Under the pieces are notes generated by a model that saw nothing but the letters and a program-made list of their open reading frames with translations, ran no database searches and had not been told where the DNA came from. A DNA stretch of 64,000 nucleotides from Nectonema munidae (Eukaryota > Nematomorpha > Nectonematoida > Nectonematidae): NCBI GenBank assembly GCA_030549495.1, contig JAUIRK010000894.1, positions 372,001 through 436,000 on the forward strand, written 5' to 3'. Positions 12,606 through 24,782 of this stretch are shown here, piece after piece. Every line of letters starts with the position of its first letter. Within the stretch, counting starts at the first letter, position 1. Both the position numbers and the translations under genes were made by a program.

Positions 12606-14419
12606 TTTCAAAATTTCTTAATTCTTTCCACGCTTCTCAATCTTCTTGGATATTTATACTTTTTTTGCTTCAGAGTATCTAAATTACATCTATATCGTGG
12701 TACAGATGAGAATCTGGCTGATTCCTGATTGTAACTTTTTTCCGAAATACAGCGAAATATTGCAAAATAAACCGAAAACCTCTAAAAATTTTTTTAAGCA
12801 ATGGAGTTTTTAAAATACTTACTACTTTAATATTTAGTTTTTTACTATTTAGAATAAAAAATAATTTTTATTTATTTTAAGTTGAAAAAACTAAAATAAA
12901 CCAAAAAAAAAATTTTACCAAAAAAATAATGTCATGTAGTTTAGAGCCATTTAGAAAGAATTTTTTTTTATTCCATTTTTTAAAAATAATTTTTTAATTG
13001 AATTTTTTGATTTTTAGCTCTAACAAGTTAAAAACATTGTAATACATCGCAATATTTTTAGTTTTGTTTGAAAAATTGAGACTTCAGTTTTCTCACTCTT
13101 TAATCCAATTTAAGAAAAATGAAATATCTACGCGAAATTATTTAACCTACTCTAATTTTGTTATCACCTGTTTATATCTTTATCACTAAAACATTTATTT
13201 TCAAATTTACATTTAAGTACAATACTTTTAAAAAAAATTGAAATTAAAATGATGTATTTTTAGCAAAATTTTCGTGATATATTTCGCCAGATTCTCGTGT
13301 TTTCCACGACATTTATTTATTTACTTTCAAATATTGGAAGTGAATTTTTAATCAATCATAACTTTGAAAAAGAATTGTTTCGTGTGTTTAACATTTGTAG
13401 CATCCAGTCAATTTATTTTGAGAATGGGGGAGGGGGTATTATTATGGCGAGCGTACTTTTTAAAGATTTTCTTTGTATAAATTAACCCATTACTAGAAAA
13501 AATGGGAATTCCTATAAGAGATCAATTTATAGTGTAGGGTTGAGAGATTTTTTAGACTATCTCACCCGGAGAAAAATGTTATTGAAAAAAGTCCAGAACC
13601 ACATTTTTCAATTTCTTACAAAAATAATAATCAATATAAAAAGTACTTTAATTGTAATAGATGAGTTTTTATTCTAAGTAAAAAGGAAATTTATATTTTT
13701 TGACATATAAAATTGATGAATGGAAAACGTGAATTTAACCATAAATTGGATGGGATTGCGTTGTTAAACGACAGCAAATCCGCGATATTTACTAACCTCT
13801 TTTCTTTGTTTACGGCGAGAAGTTGTAATTGTGAAAATGCTGATTAATTAATATATAATTGTTACTGAAAGACGAATGAAATTTATTCAAGTCGGAAACA
13901 GACAAATTTCTTTCATACAAAATCTAATAGTTATACTTGTTTTCTAGCTTCACAAAATCATGGTTAGTTGGCTCCCTATTCAGTTTGTTATATAGAAATT
14001 AGTGCTATTAAAATAGCTATCCCCTATCGAATTAATTAACAAGTTAACTAATGAGGTGAAGATACAGACTCTGGACCGGTTTTAAGACAATTTGTTGAAG
14101 CGTTTTCTTATTCTAAGTGTTGTTTATAGAAAATTAAATGGTTACTTTGGGTAAAACTTTGCAAATAAAAAAAACCAAAAAAAAAATTTTTTTTTTTAAA
14201 AACTTTTGTACAATATAAGCAGTATGTCTGTTCGCCTTTATTTCCATTAAAATAGTATTAATTGAATATTTTCTATCAAACTTTTTTCTCAGCATATATA
14301 TATAAGCATTTAATACTGCACGAAATAAAAAACATACACAAAGTTTTACTCTTGTAGATTAGGAGCCCCCGTAAAACAACTTTGATGGCTGATTTGAACT
14401 CAAGACTTTGTAGTCAGAT

Positions 14420-14565
14420 ATCTAGATAAAGGAAAAGGTACCATGGGTGTGTTTTCATTGACAAGGCATGTCAAACTATGAACAAATTGGAATCGATGAG
14501 GAATCGAATCCAGAGGCTTCCGTGCTAAGTCCATCATCTCAGCCACCCATGATAGCATTACTAAA
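14420..14565 (-). mobile_element. tRNA-derived SINE, copy 1
   Basis: Read on the minus strand, a tRNA-like head has an A-box-like GGTGGCTGAGATGAT and a B-box GGATTCGATTCC. A body follows with CATAGTTTGACA, TGAAAACAC and GGTACCTTT. The same body occurs in the copies at 19350 and 31775, which shows a dispersed family rather than a tRNA gene. It lies in an intron of the six-cysteine gene. The ends are approximate. Confidence 0.7.
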
Positions 14566-15655
14566 TGACTGGATATTTCGTTTTTTAAATGTCTCAGTTA
14601 ATTATTTTGTTAAGCAATTTAGTAGAGAATAAATTTTTATTAAATATAATTAATTAATTAAATTATTTATAAATCATAAACAAAATTAATTTTATGCGTT
14701 TAAGTGTTAATAAGGAAAAAATGTTTCATCAGTGCAAATAGAAAATGGGATTTTGGTTTAAATGAAAAAAAGTGAATAAAATTTTATAATTCTTACGATT
14801 GCATTGAAGATGTCAAAAAAAATCCAAAAAATTTGTAAAATATAAACATAAAATTATTTTTTTTAGAAATAATATATACCTGCTATAGCTAAGTACAAAG
14901 AATACACAGGTATTTATCAAAAAGATAGACTTATGAAATGAAGCCAGATGTTGACCTAAGTAGAATAGATGTAGAAGCTAAGTTAACGAGAAATCTATCT
15001 ATTGTATACTTTGCAAGATGTACTTTAATTTAGCTTGTTTTTACTCAGGGATATCATAAAGATGTAAAAAATACCGTGAACAAAAAAATAAGTCTGAAGC
15101 TAACTTTGAACCTTAAAATCTTGTGGTAAGAGAAGTCACTTGCTCAATACTTGAGCCCCAAATTTTTATCCAACTGAATAAACTATAACACTTGATAACT
15201 GTAAGCGCAAGCTATCATTTTTTATTTACCTATACTTATAAGAACTTTTAATTTGAAATATTTACTATGCACTTTGTATTATTCAAATAACCTTTCTTCA
15301 TTATTATTATTATTACTATTATCATCATTTTTGTTTATAAACTTACACATAATATCTTTTCATTTAACCATAATTATCTGTCATAGTTATATTTATTTTT
15401 GTCATTAATTATTTGTCATTAACACTTCTCTGAACATCACAATTCTTCTATTCTATTAATATAGACTTTTCTTTTACTATGCAAATTCTTATATATATAT
15501 ATATATGTAGTTATGTCTTTTCACGCGCTATTTGTTGAATAAAAGCTCCAGCCTTTCAGATTCTTTCTATTCATCACACACTTATAGTACAATTTAAATA
15601 TAACTACTTCACATAATTTTTTAGTTTTAGATTAAAATATGCTTGCTCTCTCTTT

Positions 15656-15726
15656 GTTAATGATTTTTAATACAAATCATCTGCTTTACAATAGATACCG
15701 TCTGATTATTATTATTAGTATGGTCC
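15656..15726. repeat. Fragment of a TTAA-type MITE (GCAGACGA family)
   Basis: About 70 bp closely match the middle of the element at 45312-45455 (AATACAAAT, CATCTGCTTT, ACCGTCTGATTATTATT). The terminal TTAACCC repeats are missing, so this is a decayed or truncated copy. Confidence 0.5.
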
Positions 15727-15876
15727 ATTCAATTTTCTTTCTTTATCATACTTCGTGACATTTACTTTTTTCACCGTTTACTTGGACAAATTTGAAAAAG
15801 AAAAAACTTTTTAGACTAGATTTATTTTCCTCTTCTCAATCCTACTTCTCAATTTGCAGTCATTTTTCACTTACAG

Positions 15877-18800
15877 AACGAAACTAGATGACGGAAGAAT
15901 CAAATTGTCCATAGACATTCCTGTTCCCTCTAAAAGTGCACACATCGCAAGTAAAACTGTCACTCTAATCATTTTCATAATCATATATGTACCAATTTGT
16001 TGTTCGATTTTAATTTTTAAATGATAATTTAGTTTTTTCAATACTTTTTTAGATTTTTTTTATAGTTTTTTCCAATTATATTATAACATTTTCAAATTTT
16101 ATTTAAACTTTCTTCACTTCAATTTTCATTTGTTATTCGTTTTCCCATTTTTCGTCACTATTTTAGTTTTAATTAATTCCAATTTATTTTCCCAAATATA
16201 CTTTGACTTTTTCCCAATTCCTTTAGCTTTTTTCATCATTTTAATTTTTTTAATTAATTTTATTTTTTTTTCAATTCTATATTTTAGCTTTTTTAAATAC
16301 TATTTATGTTTTTTTCAATTAATTTCACTTGGTATTTTACTATGATTTTGCAAGTGTTGTGCCGATTCAAAGAAGATTGAATTCAATTTTGAAAAATAGA
16401 AAAAAATAAAACAAGTTTTTAAAGTATATGCTAATGAAAATAACAAATGTTTTAACAACTTGAGTTTTATTTAGCAGTATAGCAGCAATATTACAATTAA
16501 TGTAATTTCTATTACCTTAAGCATTACGGCTGCTTTTGATGATTGCAAACTTTTTATCGTTATGAACCCCAGGATTATAAAATCATTTATACGAATCCCT
16601 AGAAATCTGACTATAAAAAAAGTCGGTGTAACACTATTACCTTTTTTTTTTATATAAAAAAAACATTAAACTTTAATAGGGTAAAATTTAAAATATTACT
16701 TATTAATATTTACTGGTATATAGATTATGAAAAAAAGAAAAAAACCCCTTTGCTAAGGAGACCTTTTGTTGAGAGAAGTCAAATTTTTGGGACCCTAGTA
16801 ACAATGGATATGTTGTTTACTGTTATTAGGAAGTTAATTTCGTTAACAATTTATTTGTACAAAATAAGAAGCAAAGTTATTCGAAAAAAACATTTGTAAA
16901 GAATTGGAATATAAAATAAAGAAAATAAAAAACGTGCATACATAAAACAAAGTTTTTTAAAAAAATATCTTTAGTCAAAAGTGGATTAAATAAAAAATAC
17001 CAATCTTTCTAAAATACAAAATAGAATTGAAAAAAGAGAAAATGGGGTTGAAAATGTTGTATAGAGGTTGAACACGGGAGACAACCCTCACAATTTTCAG
17101 CCACTAATTGATTACATATGGCTTATTATTATAGGAAAAAGTATATTTTGAATGTTCCAAAATTTAAGAAATTTGGATTATAGATTTCCATATTTATTAT
17201 TAATTCAATAATGGTTTAAATTTTACTTTTAATTAAAAAATTTTTGTAACTCTTCTTTAAAAAGTTTTGATTTGACAAATGGTCTAGCCTTGTCATAGTC
17301 TAATCTTGGAAAGGGCTTCTTTTCAGAAATTCCCGTTACTACCTTCTAGCTAAGTTTATATGGGAATGGAATATGTTGTATATTCTTTCAAATAGCATTC
17401 TCCCCACACTTCTAAAATTAATATGTCAATCATATGAAAAGATGATTATAAACGTAAAATTTTTTAAAAATATTTGTTAAGTTAAACATATGTTGAAGCG
17501 TAAAATTTTCGAGTAATAATTTTAAATTTTATTGCTAACATTTACAGAAATTTGTATTTAATATTCATTTAAAAGTTTAAACAAAATGATCCTTTCCCAA
17601 TACCTTTAATGCGTGTCACTATTTTCATAAGCTTGCTTTAATGTAAAACTATTTTTGAAGGAAATAAAACCCAAACAAAGTTAGGAGCTCAGAGAATTAG
17701 GTTCTCTCATCATATTAGAGATCCAAGGTGTGTAAGAAAAAATATTATTTATCCGCTCCATATTTAGACTGTGTGTTGTAATTATTGTCTAAACAAGAGA
17801 AACTTGTTTGTTCCAAGCAACTTTGGTTTACGCCATTTTTATTCTAATTAGTTTTTTTATGGTGTGTTCTTTTTTGATCTTAAAATTACTGTGACGTACT
17901 CTGCCATTTTCTTGTACTTAATGGTGAGAATAAATTTAAGAGGCCCTGTTCTGAAAACTACAAAAGCAAAAATATTTTAAATGAATTTCTTCCATTCTCT
18001 GAACTCAGTTTTCACCTTGTCCAAAAATTTGGTCCTTATTTTTATGGGATTTAGGCCATAATATCTAAATTTCTCAATCCATGAAGAAGAAATGGCGAAA
18101 GTTGGAAAATTAAAATCGAAAATTTGGGAATAAAAATAAGCTAACATAAAATGTTAATTTTAACTACCACAGATGTGCTTTAGGGATTTAGATTTTCGGG
18201 ATTATGAAACGGAAACTTTTTCATGAGAACTTCAGAAGTTTAGACTGAAAGAAAAGCTCCATTTTTGCCATAACTAAATTTTAAAACAAATTTTGTCAAT
18301 CATCCAGAAGTTGCCAATGAAGCGCAGCCCCAAAGAAGGCACAATCCCGTTGCGCGTTGGCGTTATGCGGTTAGAAGAGACGCGCATAAGTTAATTGATA
18401 GGAAACCGTCGAGAAGTAGATACGATTTGTCTTTCCGGGGAAGAGTCGCGCATTCTCTCGAAAGCAGAACCTTCGCTCCAAGAAGACTTGGACACGCAAA
18501 TCTTCCAAGACCTCGAAAAAGAAAACCCTACTTCATCGGTAATTTTAAACTATTTCATTTCATATTTTCCTTTTGTTCTCAGCGGCTTAAAAACGACATT
18601 CTATTCATAAAACTCAAGCACATATGTTATATCATTTAAGAATTAACTTTTAAAAAATTGTAGGATATGGAGCATCTTTAACTTTTTTTTTTTTTTTGCC
18701 ATAAATACTATTGAGGTGTATACGACCGGACAAAAATGTTAATACAGACACAAAAATAAAACAATTTAAAAATTTGTTATAGTTAAGATGCTAAACTTTA

Positions 18801-21800
18801 TTTTACTATAAAAAAGTAAACGTTAAATATTTTACGTATTATAACTTATAAGTAACACAAATCGAAAGCTCTTTGTTATTTGGACTCGAAAATAATTCCT
18901 TTTAACTAAAAAATGCTTTTGATAAAAGGTTAAAATTTCCATGAGTTCCCTAGGCTTTTCGAGTGTTAAACAAACTTTTTTTAATATTTTTTGAGTGCTT
19001 TTACGTAAAATGGAGAAAAAAGTTTCCGTTTGCGTGCCAATTTTACACTCATGACAGTTGATAGTGCCAAAATGGGGTGGGAAAATATGCAAAAGCTTTC
19101 ACTTGAAAAATAATTGATAGATTTCTCTTCACATATAGCAGGAAGATTCATCGAGGCACTGTCAAAAAAACTTCAATCAATTTTTGGAGATATGCATACA
19201 TTTTCATATGGTATGTTATACAGTTTACCGTGGTAGCCTACTTCAGCTTACGGTCATGTCAGTTCAATTATAAAATCGGGTAAATGAAAAATGTATGGAT
19301 GGATCAGTTATTCATATTTAAGGTTTATTTTTCACATGAGTCCACAAGGGGGCGTGAGTAAGGTTGGTTACCGCGCTTCGATAGCTCAAGGTCTTGGATT
19401 CGATCCAGCCACCTTTCTTCATGGTTCGATGCAAGCGGTGCAATTATCCCTTCTCGATGAAAATACCCTAGGGAACCGTTACCTTTATCCATTAATTGGA
19501 GTCAATGACTTCATGTAGATTAAACTTTTTCTTCCCAATTCTCTAATTTCAGCTTTCGCGATTTATGCTCTGAAACAAAATTTATAAATCGAAGAGAAGG
19601 AAATAGTGTTATTGAGCAATTAAAATTAAAAATATCGAATCAAATTACTCGGTTAAAAAACAGATTTAACTTTTTTTACGAGCAGAATAATCTCGTGATA
19701 TATCTTGAAAGCAGATTTGTATCAAAAAGCATCAACAAGCTCGACGATTTCATGTTTTTTACTTAGAAAAATGTTAGTTGATTCAGCAAACTTGCTGAGT
19801 TCTAGTAATAGATGAAGATCAGCTCTACACCACAAATTAGTTGAGTGAACATAAACAAGTGAATGATTCAGTCAGTATACATTTATCGAGGTAGTGTAAA
19901 TATATCGACAGATAAATTGATTGGCGTTAATTTTTTATCAAAAAATTAACTATAATTTATTCTCTCTGTATAATAACCTACCTACAACATATGAAACGAC
20001 ATCCTTTATACAATAACTTATTTTTGGGGAAGTTACACTACTTTTCCCAATTTATTGTAGAATTCTATTTTTTTTTATCTTTTAATAATTTTTAGTTTTT
20101 AAAAATGTTATTAGATTTTAATTTATAGACAGGCTAAAAAAATGGTTAGTGTTAGGGTGCAGAAATCTCTATAGTCTATATAAATAGAAATAAAGAGCGG
20201 TCAACAGGCGCAAGGTGGACAGCCACACAGCCAACATATTACACACATATACACATTAGAGACCTGCGCGGGATGTAAGAATTTGGACAGCTCCGCCCCA
20301 CACTAGCAACACTTATTGCCATAATACAAAAAACATTACGCGCAACAAACGAAAGTATAGGAAAATCCCTTCAATATAGCGTAATGTATATGTAATAAAA
20401 ATGTACTTTGTCTAAAGAAACAAATGTAGCTTTGATGATGTAAAAGTGATTGATGTTACGACACTCATTACAATCAGATATGAGGTATGAATCAATATCT
20501 AATAAATTATGCAATTTTTAAAAAACTAATTCCCAAATACTCGTAATTTTACAAGTTAACTGGTAGTACGAATATTGGAACCACACTTGCTCCACCCGGC
20601 ATTTATGTTTTAAATGACCCGCACCACAAAAATGACCACAAGAGTGACCCACCCGGAGCCCCTTTTAAAAGGCAATTATACGCAAAATTTTTATGCAAAA
20701 ACTGAAAAAATAAAAAAAGTTAATTTTTGCATAATATATATAAAGGAAAAATAATATAAATGTTAACTCACAATTATAGCGAAAATTATTTGTGCATAAA
20801 TATACCATTCGAAGCAGTTGTGTATCAATACATTTAATTTCAGCTATTTTACCAATCACCGAATTGAATCTATACTATCTTTTCGTATTCTTTCCGTAGA
20901 TGGTGAAATATTTTCGGATAAAATTGACTTTTTTTTGTTTGAAGAAGTGTATGCTTAAAATAACGCCTTCAATTATTATCTCTAAATATATACCTCAAAA
21001 AAGGTGACGAGAACTGGACGATTCACTTCCGAAACTTTGCTACCGCTTATTTTGAGAAAAAGGAATTCCATTATTAGGTCATTTCGTCATCATCACACTT
21101 TAGTAATCGCAGTTAGAAGGAAGGCAGCCATATTCAGAGTATATTTAGTTTATTACGTAAGTACTTCGTTCAAAAATTACTTTTATAAATTGAAATTTTA
21201 ACTTTTATAAATTTAATATATTTTTTATAAAAAATTTTTTTTACAAAATATTTTTGCTTAGTGTTGGAAAAATAAATTTCATTTTTTGACTGCTTCTACT
21301 CAAAATTAAAATGTGCATGATATGGAGTAAAGATAATTTATATACATTCATTCAACTCATTCACTCTATCAAATTATGGTGTAGAGCTGAGCCAAAAAAT
21401 ATATTAGCAGTGAGGATGTCAATTCAGTATACGCACTTTTTTCTTATGCAATGTGTTAGATGCATCGCGATTTCAGGCTTTACACGCCCAACTTTACTTA
21501 AAAATAGACGAAATTGTGTGCCGAACCGAAATCATAGAAGATCGAAGATGCGGTCCCAGAGAAGAATACTGCCCGGAAGGGTATGAGTGCGATTTGCGAA
21601 GAAACTTAGATGAATATGGACATTGCTGCTTTTTGAGTATGCTTGCAGCACTTTCCTTCTATTTATCCTTCATTAAAAGCAAAATGTTCTTTGTTTTTAG
21701 GAAATGCTGGCAAAACAGAAATAAAAAGGCGATTGTTTCCGGCAAAGAACGATGTAATTTTCGAAAAGAAGAAACCACTTCGCAAACTTATTGTGGACTT

Positions 21801-21816
21801 GAACAAATTTCACTAG
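15877..21816 (+). CDS. Unidentified basic proprotein-like polypeptide with a six-cysteine module (spliced)
   Basis: Four exons join in consistent phase: 15877-15950, 18308-18538, 21460-21636 and 21701-21816 (stop TAG). Acceptors are TTACAG, ATCCAG, GTGTTAG and TTTTTAG; donors are GTAAAA, GTAATT and GTATGC; the last intron is 64 nt. The product is Arg-rich (QRRHNP, YAVRRDAHK, APRRLG) and has a polybasic RPRKRKP stretch that looks like a furin-type site. This precedes a cysteine module spaced C-x9-C-x6-C-x5-C-x11-CC (containing CGPREEYCPEGYEC) and a Lys-rich tail. The architecture resembles a secreted prohormone or matrix precursor, but I do not recognise the family. The 5' end is open: a phase-compatible first exon at 12417-12496 would give 225 residues, without a signal peptide. 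The introns contain SINE copies and a TTAA-MITE fragment. Confidence 0.6.
19350..19520 (+). mobile_element. tRNA-derived SINE, copy 2
   Basis: An A-box-like GGTTGGTTACCGCGC and a B-box GGATTCGATCC are followed by the body CATGGTTCGATGCAAGC, GATGAAAATACC and GTTACCTTTATCC. The body matches the copies at 14.5 and 31.8 kb. It is the least degraded head of the family in this window. Confidence 0.75.
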
Positions 21817-23245
21817 ATCCAACACAAATATGTTAACTTGAAATCAATAAATAACACACCATCATGCACTGAATAAATAAAACAATTTTATATATCCATT
21901 ATTTTAGTTTACATCTTCAAGAAATTGGGACATGTTAGAGATTTGGAAGTGTGTAGAAAAATTAAAAAAAGAAATAATTTATTGCTGTGTTTCTGTGAAT
22001 CATCTCAATTTTTAAATGAAAGCAAGTGAGACTGCATTAAATGAATAGAGATGATGACAAATTATTTTTGAATTTTACTTCATTTCCCATACTCCATAAA
22101 CTTGCACAAAGTAAGAAAACTTCTAAATGAGATGCTATATCAATTACTTTGGCGAGTGTAAAGTTAGTAAATTTGAAAGTTTATCTTAAAACTAAGAAAT
22201 GATGTGTGTCATTAAAAATGAGAGTGTTATTAGTTGAGTAAAGTAAGTCTTTAAACTCATTAAGCTTTTCTTGCTTATAACTCCGCTAACTTCATACTGA
22301 GCCAGATAATATATGTAAAACATTTAATTTAGGAGCTTGGTATATTAATACATGTGTGTGTTGTATCTTTGAAATAACGTTGTTAGCACATATGTGATAA
22401 AAACGGCATCATTTTCATGTAGCGTTAAACGCTTACGAGTAAAGTAAGTGTTTGTGGCGATCTGTGATGGATGCAAATGAAATTGTTTATATTTGAAGCG
22501 GCTTGAAAGCAACTTTATGTAAGATGGAATAAATGTCATTTTTATGCGATTGTGCCTGTACCCGCTTCCATCTTGAAAGATGTGCATTCCAAAAATAGGA
22601 CACACCCAAGAGAAGTTTTTGAAAGAAAGGCCAATTCAAGTATTTCAGAGTATGGGTGTCTAATGTAAATATGTATGCAGTAGGTCTCTATTCGAATGTA
22701 TGTATGCATGTCTAGACTCTAGATGTTTCTGTGTCAGACGTGTATTAAATACAAATAAATAGGGAAGTTTTTGACAAAAAAATCTATTTGTAAATGTATG
22801 TATGCACATTTGCGCTAACATTAGATCTAACCTCAACCCTAAAAAGTAGACTAACTTTAATACTATGCTAATCCTGACAGTGACAAGAGGTTTCCAAAAT
22901 TTTACAGATTCGATTCTCAGTAATGTCATGTCTATCTATCTGTTTATATTTCTTCTTATTGAGAGCACTTTGTAGCTGGACGCCACCTTGAGATGTCTGT
23001 TTCAAGCTGGAGTATATATCTCCTTTAATATACGATAGTAAAATATATTTATCTTCGAGGAAAAAATAAGACATATCTTTTAAGATTAACTAACTAACTG
23101 AGGCCCACTTCCTTAATAAGATCCAAAACTATATAAAAATAGAAATATGGAAAAGTTGTTTAAAAATGAAATTTCAAACACCTCATATTACATCATAAAG
23201 TGAAAGCAGTATATTCTATCAAATTGTATTTCATCTTACGCGTTA
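21817..23245. other. Intergenic stretch between the two possible secreted-protein genes
   Basis: Holds the polyadenylation signals of the upstream gene and otherwise no supported coding segment. A signal-peptide exon for the next gene could lie here, but none was convincing. Confidence 0.4.
21846..21877 (+). terminator. Polyadenylation signals of the six-cysteine gene
   Basis: Two AATAAA hexamers (21846-21851 and 21872-21877) lie 30-60 bp after the stop at 21814-21816. They support this being the gene's 3' end and make a fusion with the next coding region at 23.2 kb unlikely. Confidence 0.55.
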
Positions 23246-24682
23246 ATGATACAGAGAAGTGAAACGTTTCTTTATTTAGAGAAAAGAATACACATAAAAA
23301 CGTTTAAGAAGAAAAGCCACATCGACGAAGAATATTTGCCCTCTTGCAAAGAAATAAGCAAATCCTACGTGAGCTACAAGAGAAGGAAGAAAAGAGAGTC
23401 TCAAAGCCAAAGCTTCATGAGTACCAACTACGTTCCTAGCCACTCTGCTGTCCAAGGCCAAAAGCAGGTGATGCTTCAAATACCCGCACACTTGGTGAAT
23501 GCGTACACCTTCGAGAGCGGCAGCAATCGAAAACAAGAACACTACTTGCGAAAAGACACGACTTTTTCCACGATTCCAAACGCCTTCTCTAAAACGGGAA
23601 AAGACCGTAACTACTACCAGATAACTAATTCTCATGTTGCTTCCCCCGCACCCATAAATTATCCCGCGATGAAGCCGCAGTCTAGCTATACAATTCCAAA
23701 TTTGTTGGTTAAAAAGCAACACCACTCTTATAATAATCATCAGTATCCTCAACTGCAGCAAGCTAATCATCAAGGATCTTCTAATCAATATGTAATCAAT
23801 CCAAACACTCTTGGATTCAACCCACACTCACAATTCAAAGCAGGGATTAAGACTATACACCCGCAAGCAGTGATAAAGCCGAGTATTCATCCCAGTGCGA
23901 ATGCGAAGCACATCATTCCTTCATCAAATCAAGGCAAATATCAATACGCGAAGGCGCCTCCATACCAGTACCACCCATCTCCTCAAACACACGTGAAGGA
24001 GTCGTATGGAATTATTGAGCAGAGTTATCATCCACCGCCTGCAATCAAAGCTGAAAGTCCTTTTCATCACGAATACCCCAGCAAAAATTACGCTCATGTC
24101 AAAAGTCATCACGTTCCTTATTCCCAAGAAGTTCCACCACACATAGGAGTTATACAAGGCAAGGCACATGTGCCATATCGCGAGCCTGTGATATATCAAA
24201 GTCAGAAGAAGCACAAAGGGCAGCCCGAAGAACATCATCACCACCACCACCACTATCACCATTACGAAGACGGCGCACATGGCAAGAGCGGAGCAGCGCC
24301 GAGCAAGGATAAAGGCGTGTGCATCGATGAATATGGGGATAGTGTTAACTACAGTGTTGAAGATATCTACGAAGAAGAAGACCCGCATCATCATCATGAC
24401 GTAGGCAAGGATTACCACAATTGCAAGCTGATCAAGGGACACCAAGCGCTGTACCTGATGTCGGAAGCGAGCAAATCGTACGGGCATGAAGAGAGCGTGG
24501 GTGCCGCGCTGTCAAGCATAATCCCACAGCTGCTCACAAACTTCATGCATCACTCAAACATGTCGGATAATTTAGGAGAGTTGTGCTTGTGCAAGAGTAA
24601 AGGAAAACTCACTTACTTTGCCGTGAACAAATTGCATTGCACTTCCTTTGAAACGGGGAAAGAGCTTGTCGATTTGATTTGA
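23246..24682 (+). CDS. His/Pro/Gln-rich protein with a conserved-looking five-cysteine tail; unidentified
   Basis: A single open frame of 478 codons, far longer than anything nearby and clearly richer in G and C than its flanks. Residues 1-45 include one Cys (34) and a polybasic RRKKR at 46-50. Residues 60-320 are low complexity, rich in His, Pro, Gln, Ser, Tyr and Asn (QYHPSP, SYHPPP). A His run with Tyr lies near 325-340. The last 120 residues are less repetitive, with Cys at 359, 393, 447, 449 and 465, a hydrophobic AALSSIIPQLLTNFM helix and an acidic EDIYEEED patch. I do not know the family; an extracellular matrix or cuticle-type role is a guess from composition. The true first exon may splice in at TTTATTTAG (about 23279) or GTTTAAG (about 23311), because the first 20 residues look like background and no signal peptide is seen. 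Confidence 0.75.
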   Translation: MIQRSETFLYLEKRIHIKTFKKKSHIDEEYLPSCKEISKSYVSYKRRKKRESQSQSFMSTNYVPSHSAVQGQKQVMLQIPAHLVNAYTFESGSNRKQEHYLRKDTTFSTIPNAFSKTGKDRNYYQITNSHVASPAPINYPAMKPQSSYTIPNLLVKKQHHSYNNHQYPQLQQANHQGSSNQYVINPNTLGFNPHSQFKAGIKTIHPQAVIKPSIHPSANAKHIIPSSNQGKYQYAKAPPYQYHPSPQTHVKESYGIIEQSYHPPPAIKAESPFHHEYPSKNYAHVKSHHVPYSQEVPPHIGVIQGKAHVPYREPVIYQSQKKHKGQPEEHHHHHHHYHHYEDGAHGKSGAAPSKDKGVCIDEYGDSVNYSVEDIYEEEDPHHHHDVGKDYHNCKLIKGHQALYLMSEASKSYGHEESVGAALSSIIPQLLTNFMHHSNMSDNLGELCLCKSKGKLTYFAVNKLHCTSFETGKELVDLI

Positions 24683-24773
24683 AGAACACACGCTCAGGTT
24701 TTCTTCGATGCTAGGTTTCACATTTCTTTCTTTTTTACTCTTCATAATTTACGCATTAACTTGCGATGTAAAA

Positions 24774-24779
24774 AATAAA
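24774..24779 (+). terminator. Polyadenylation signal AATAAA of the His-rich gene
   Basis: The AATAAA hexamer is about 92 bp after the TGA at 24680-24682, in AT-rich sequence with T-rich stretches on either side. Confidence 0.6.
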
Positions 24780-24782
24780 TTA

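Noticed and set aside
14420-14565. tRNA gene
   Set aside because: The A and B boxes are present, but the acceptor stem does not pair and the sequence continues into a repeated body, so it is a SINE. The same applies at 19350, 31775, 56745 and 59665.
16130-16345. Phe-rich 71-codon frame resembling membrane segments
   Set aside because: It arises from T-rich low-complexity DNA; no splice context or conserved motif.
21004-21156. Possible exon ending at a strong TAC|GTAAGT donor
   Set aside because: Its frame ends in phase 0, while the next exon (21460) needs one carried base, and it does not connect in phase with 18538. The composition is background.
23276-24487. Long minus-strand open frames (183 and 187 codons) opposite the His-rich gene
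   Set aside because: They are antisense shadows; their His-codon complements give Met/Val-rich runs, there are no domains, and the plus frame has the coherent composition and 3' signal.
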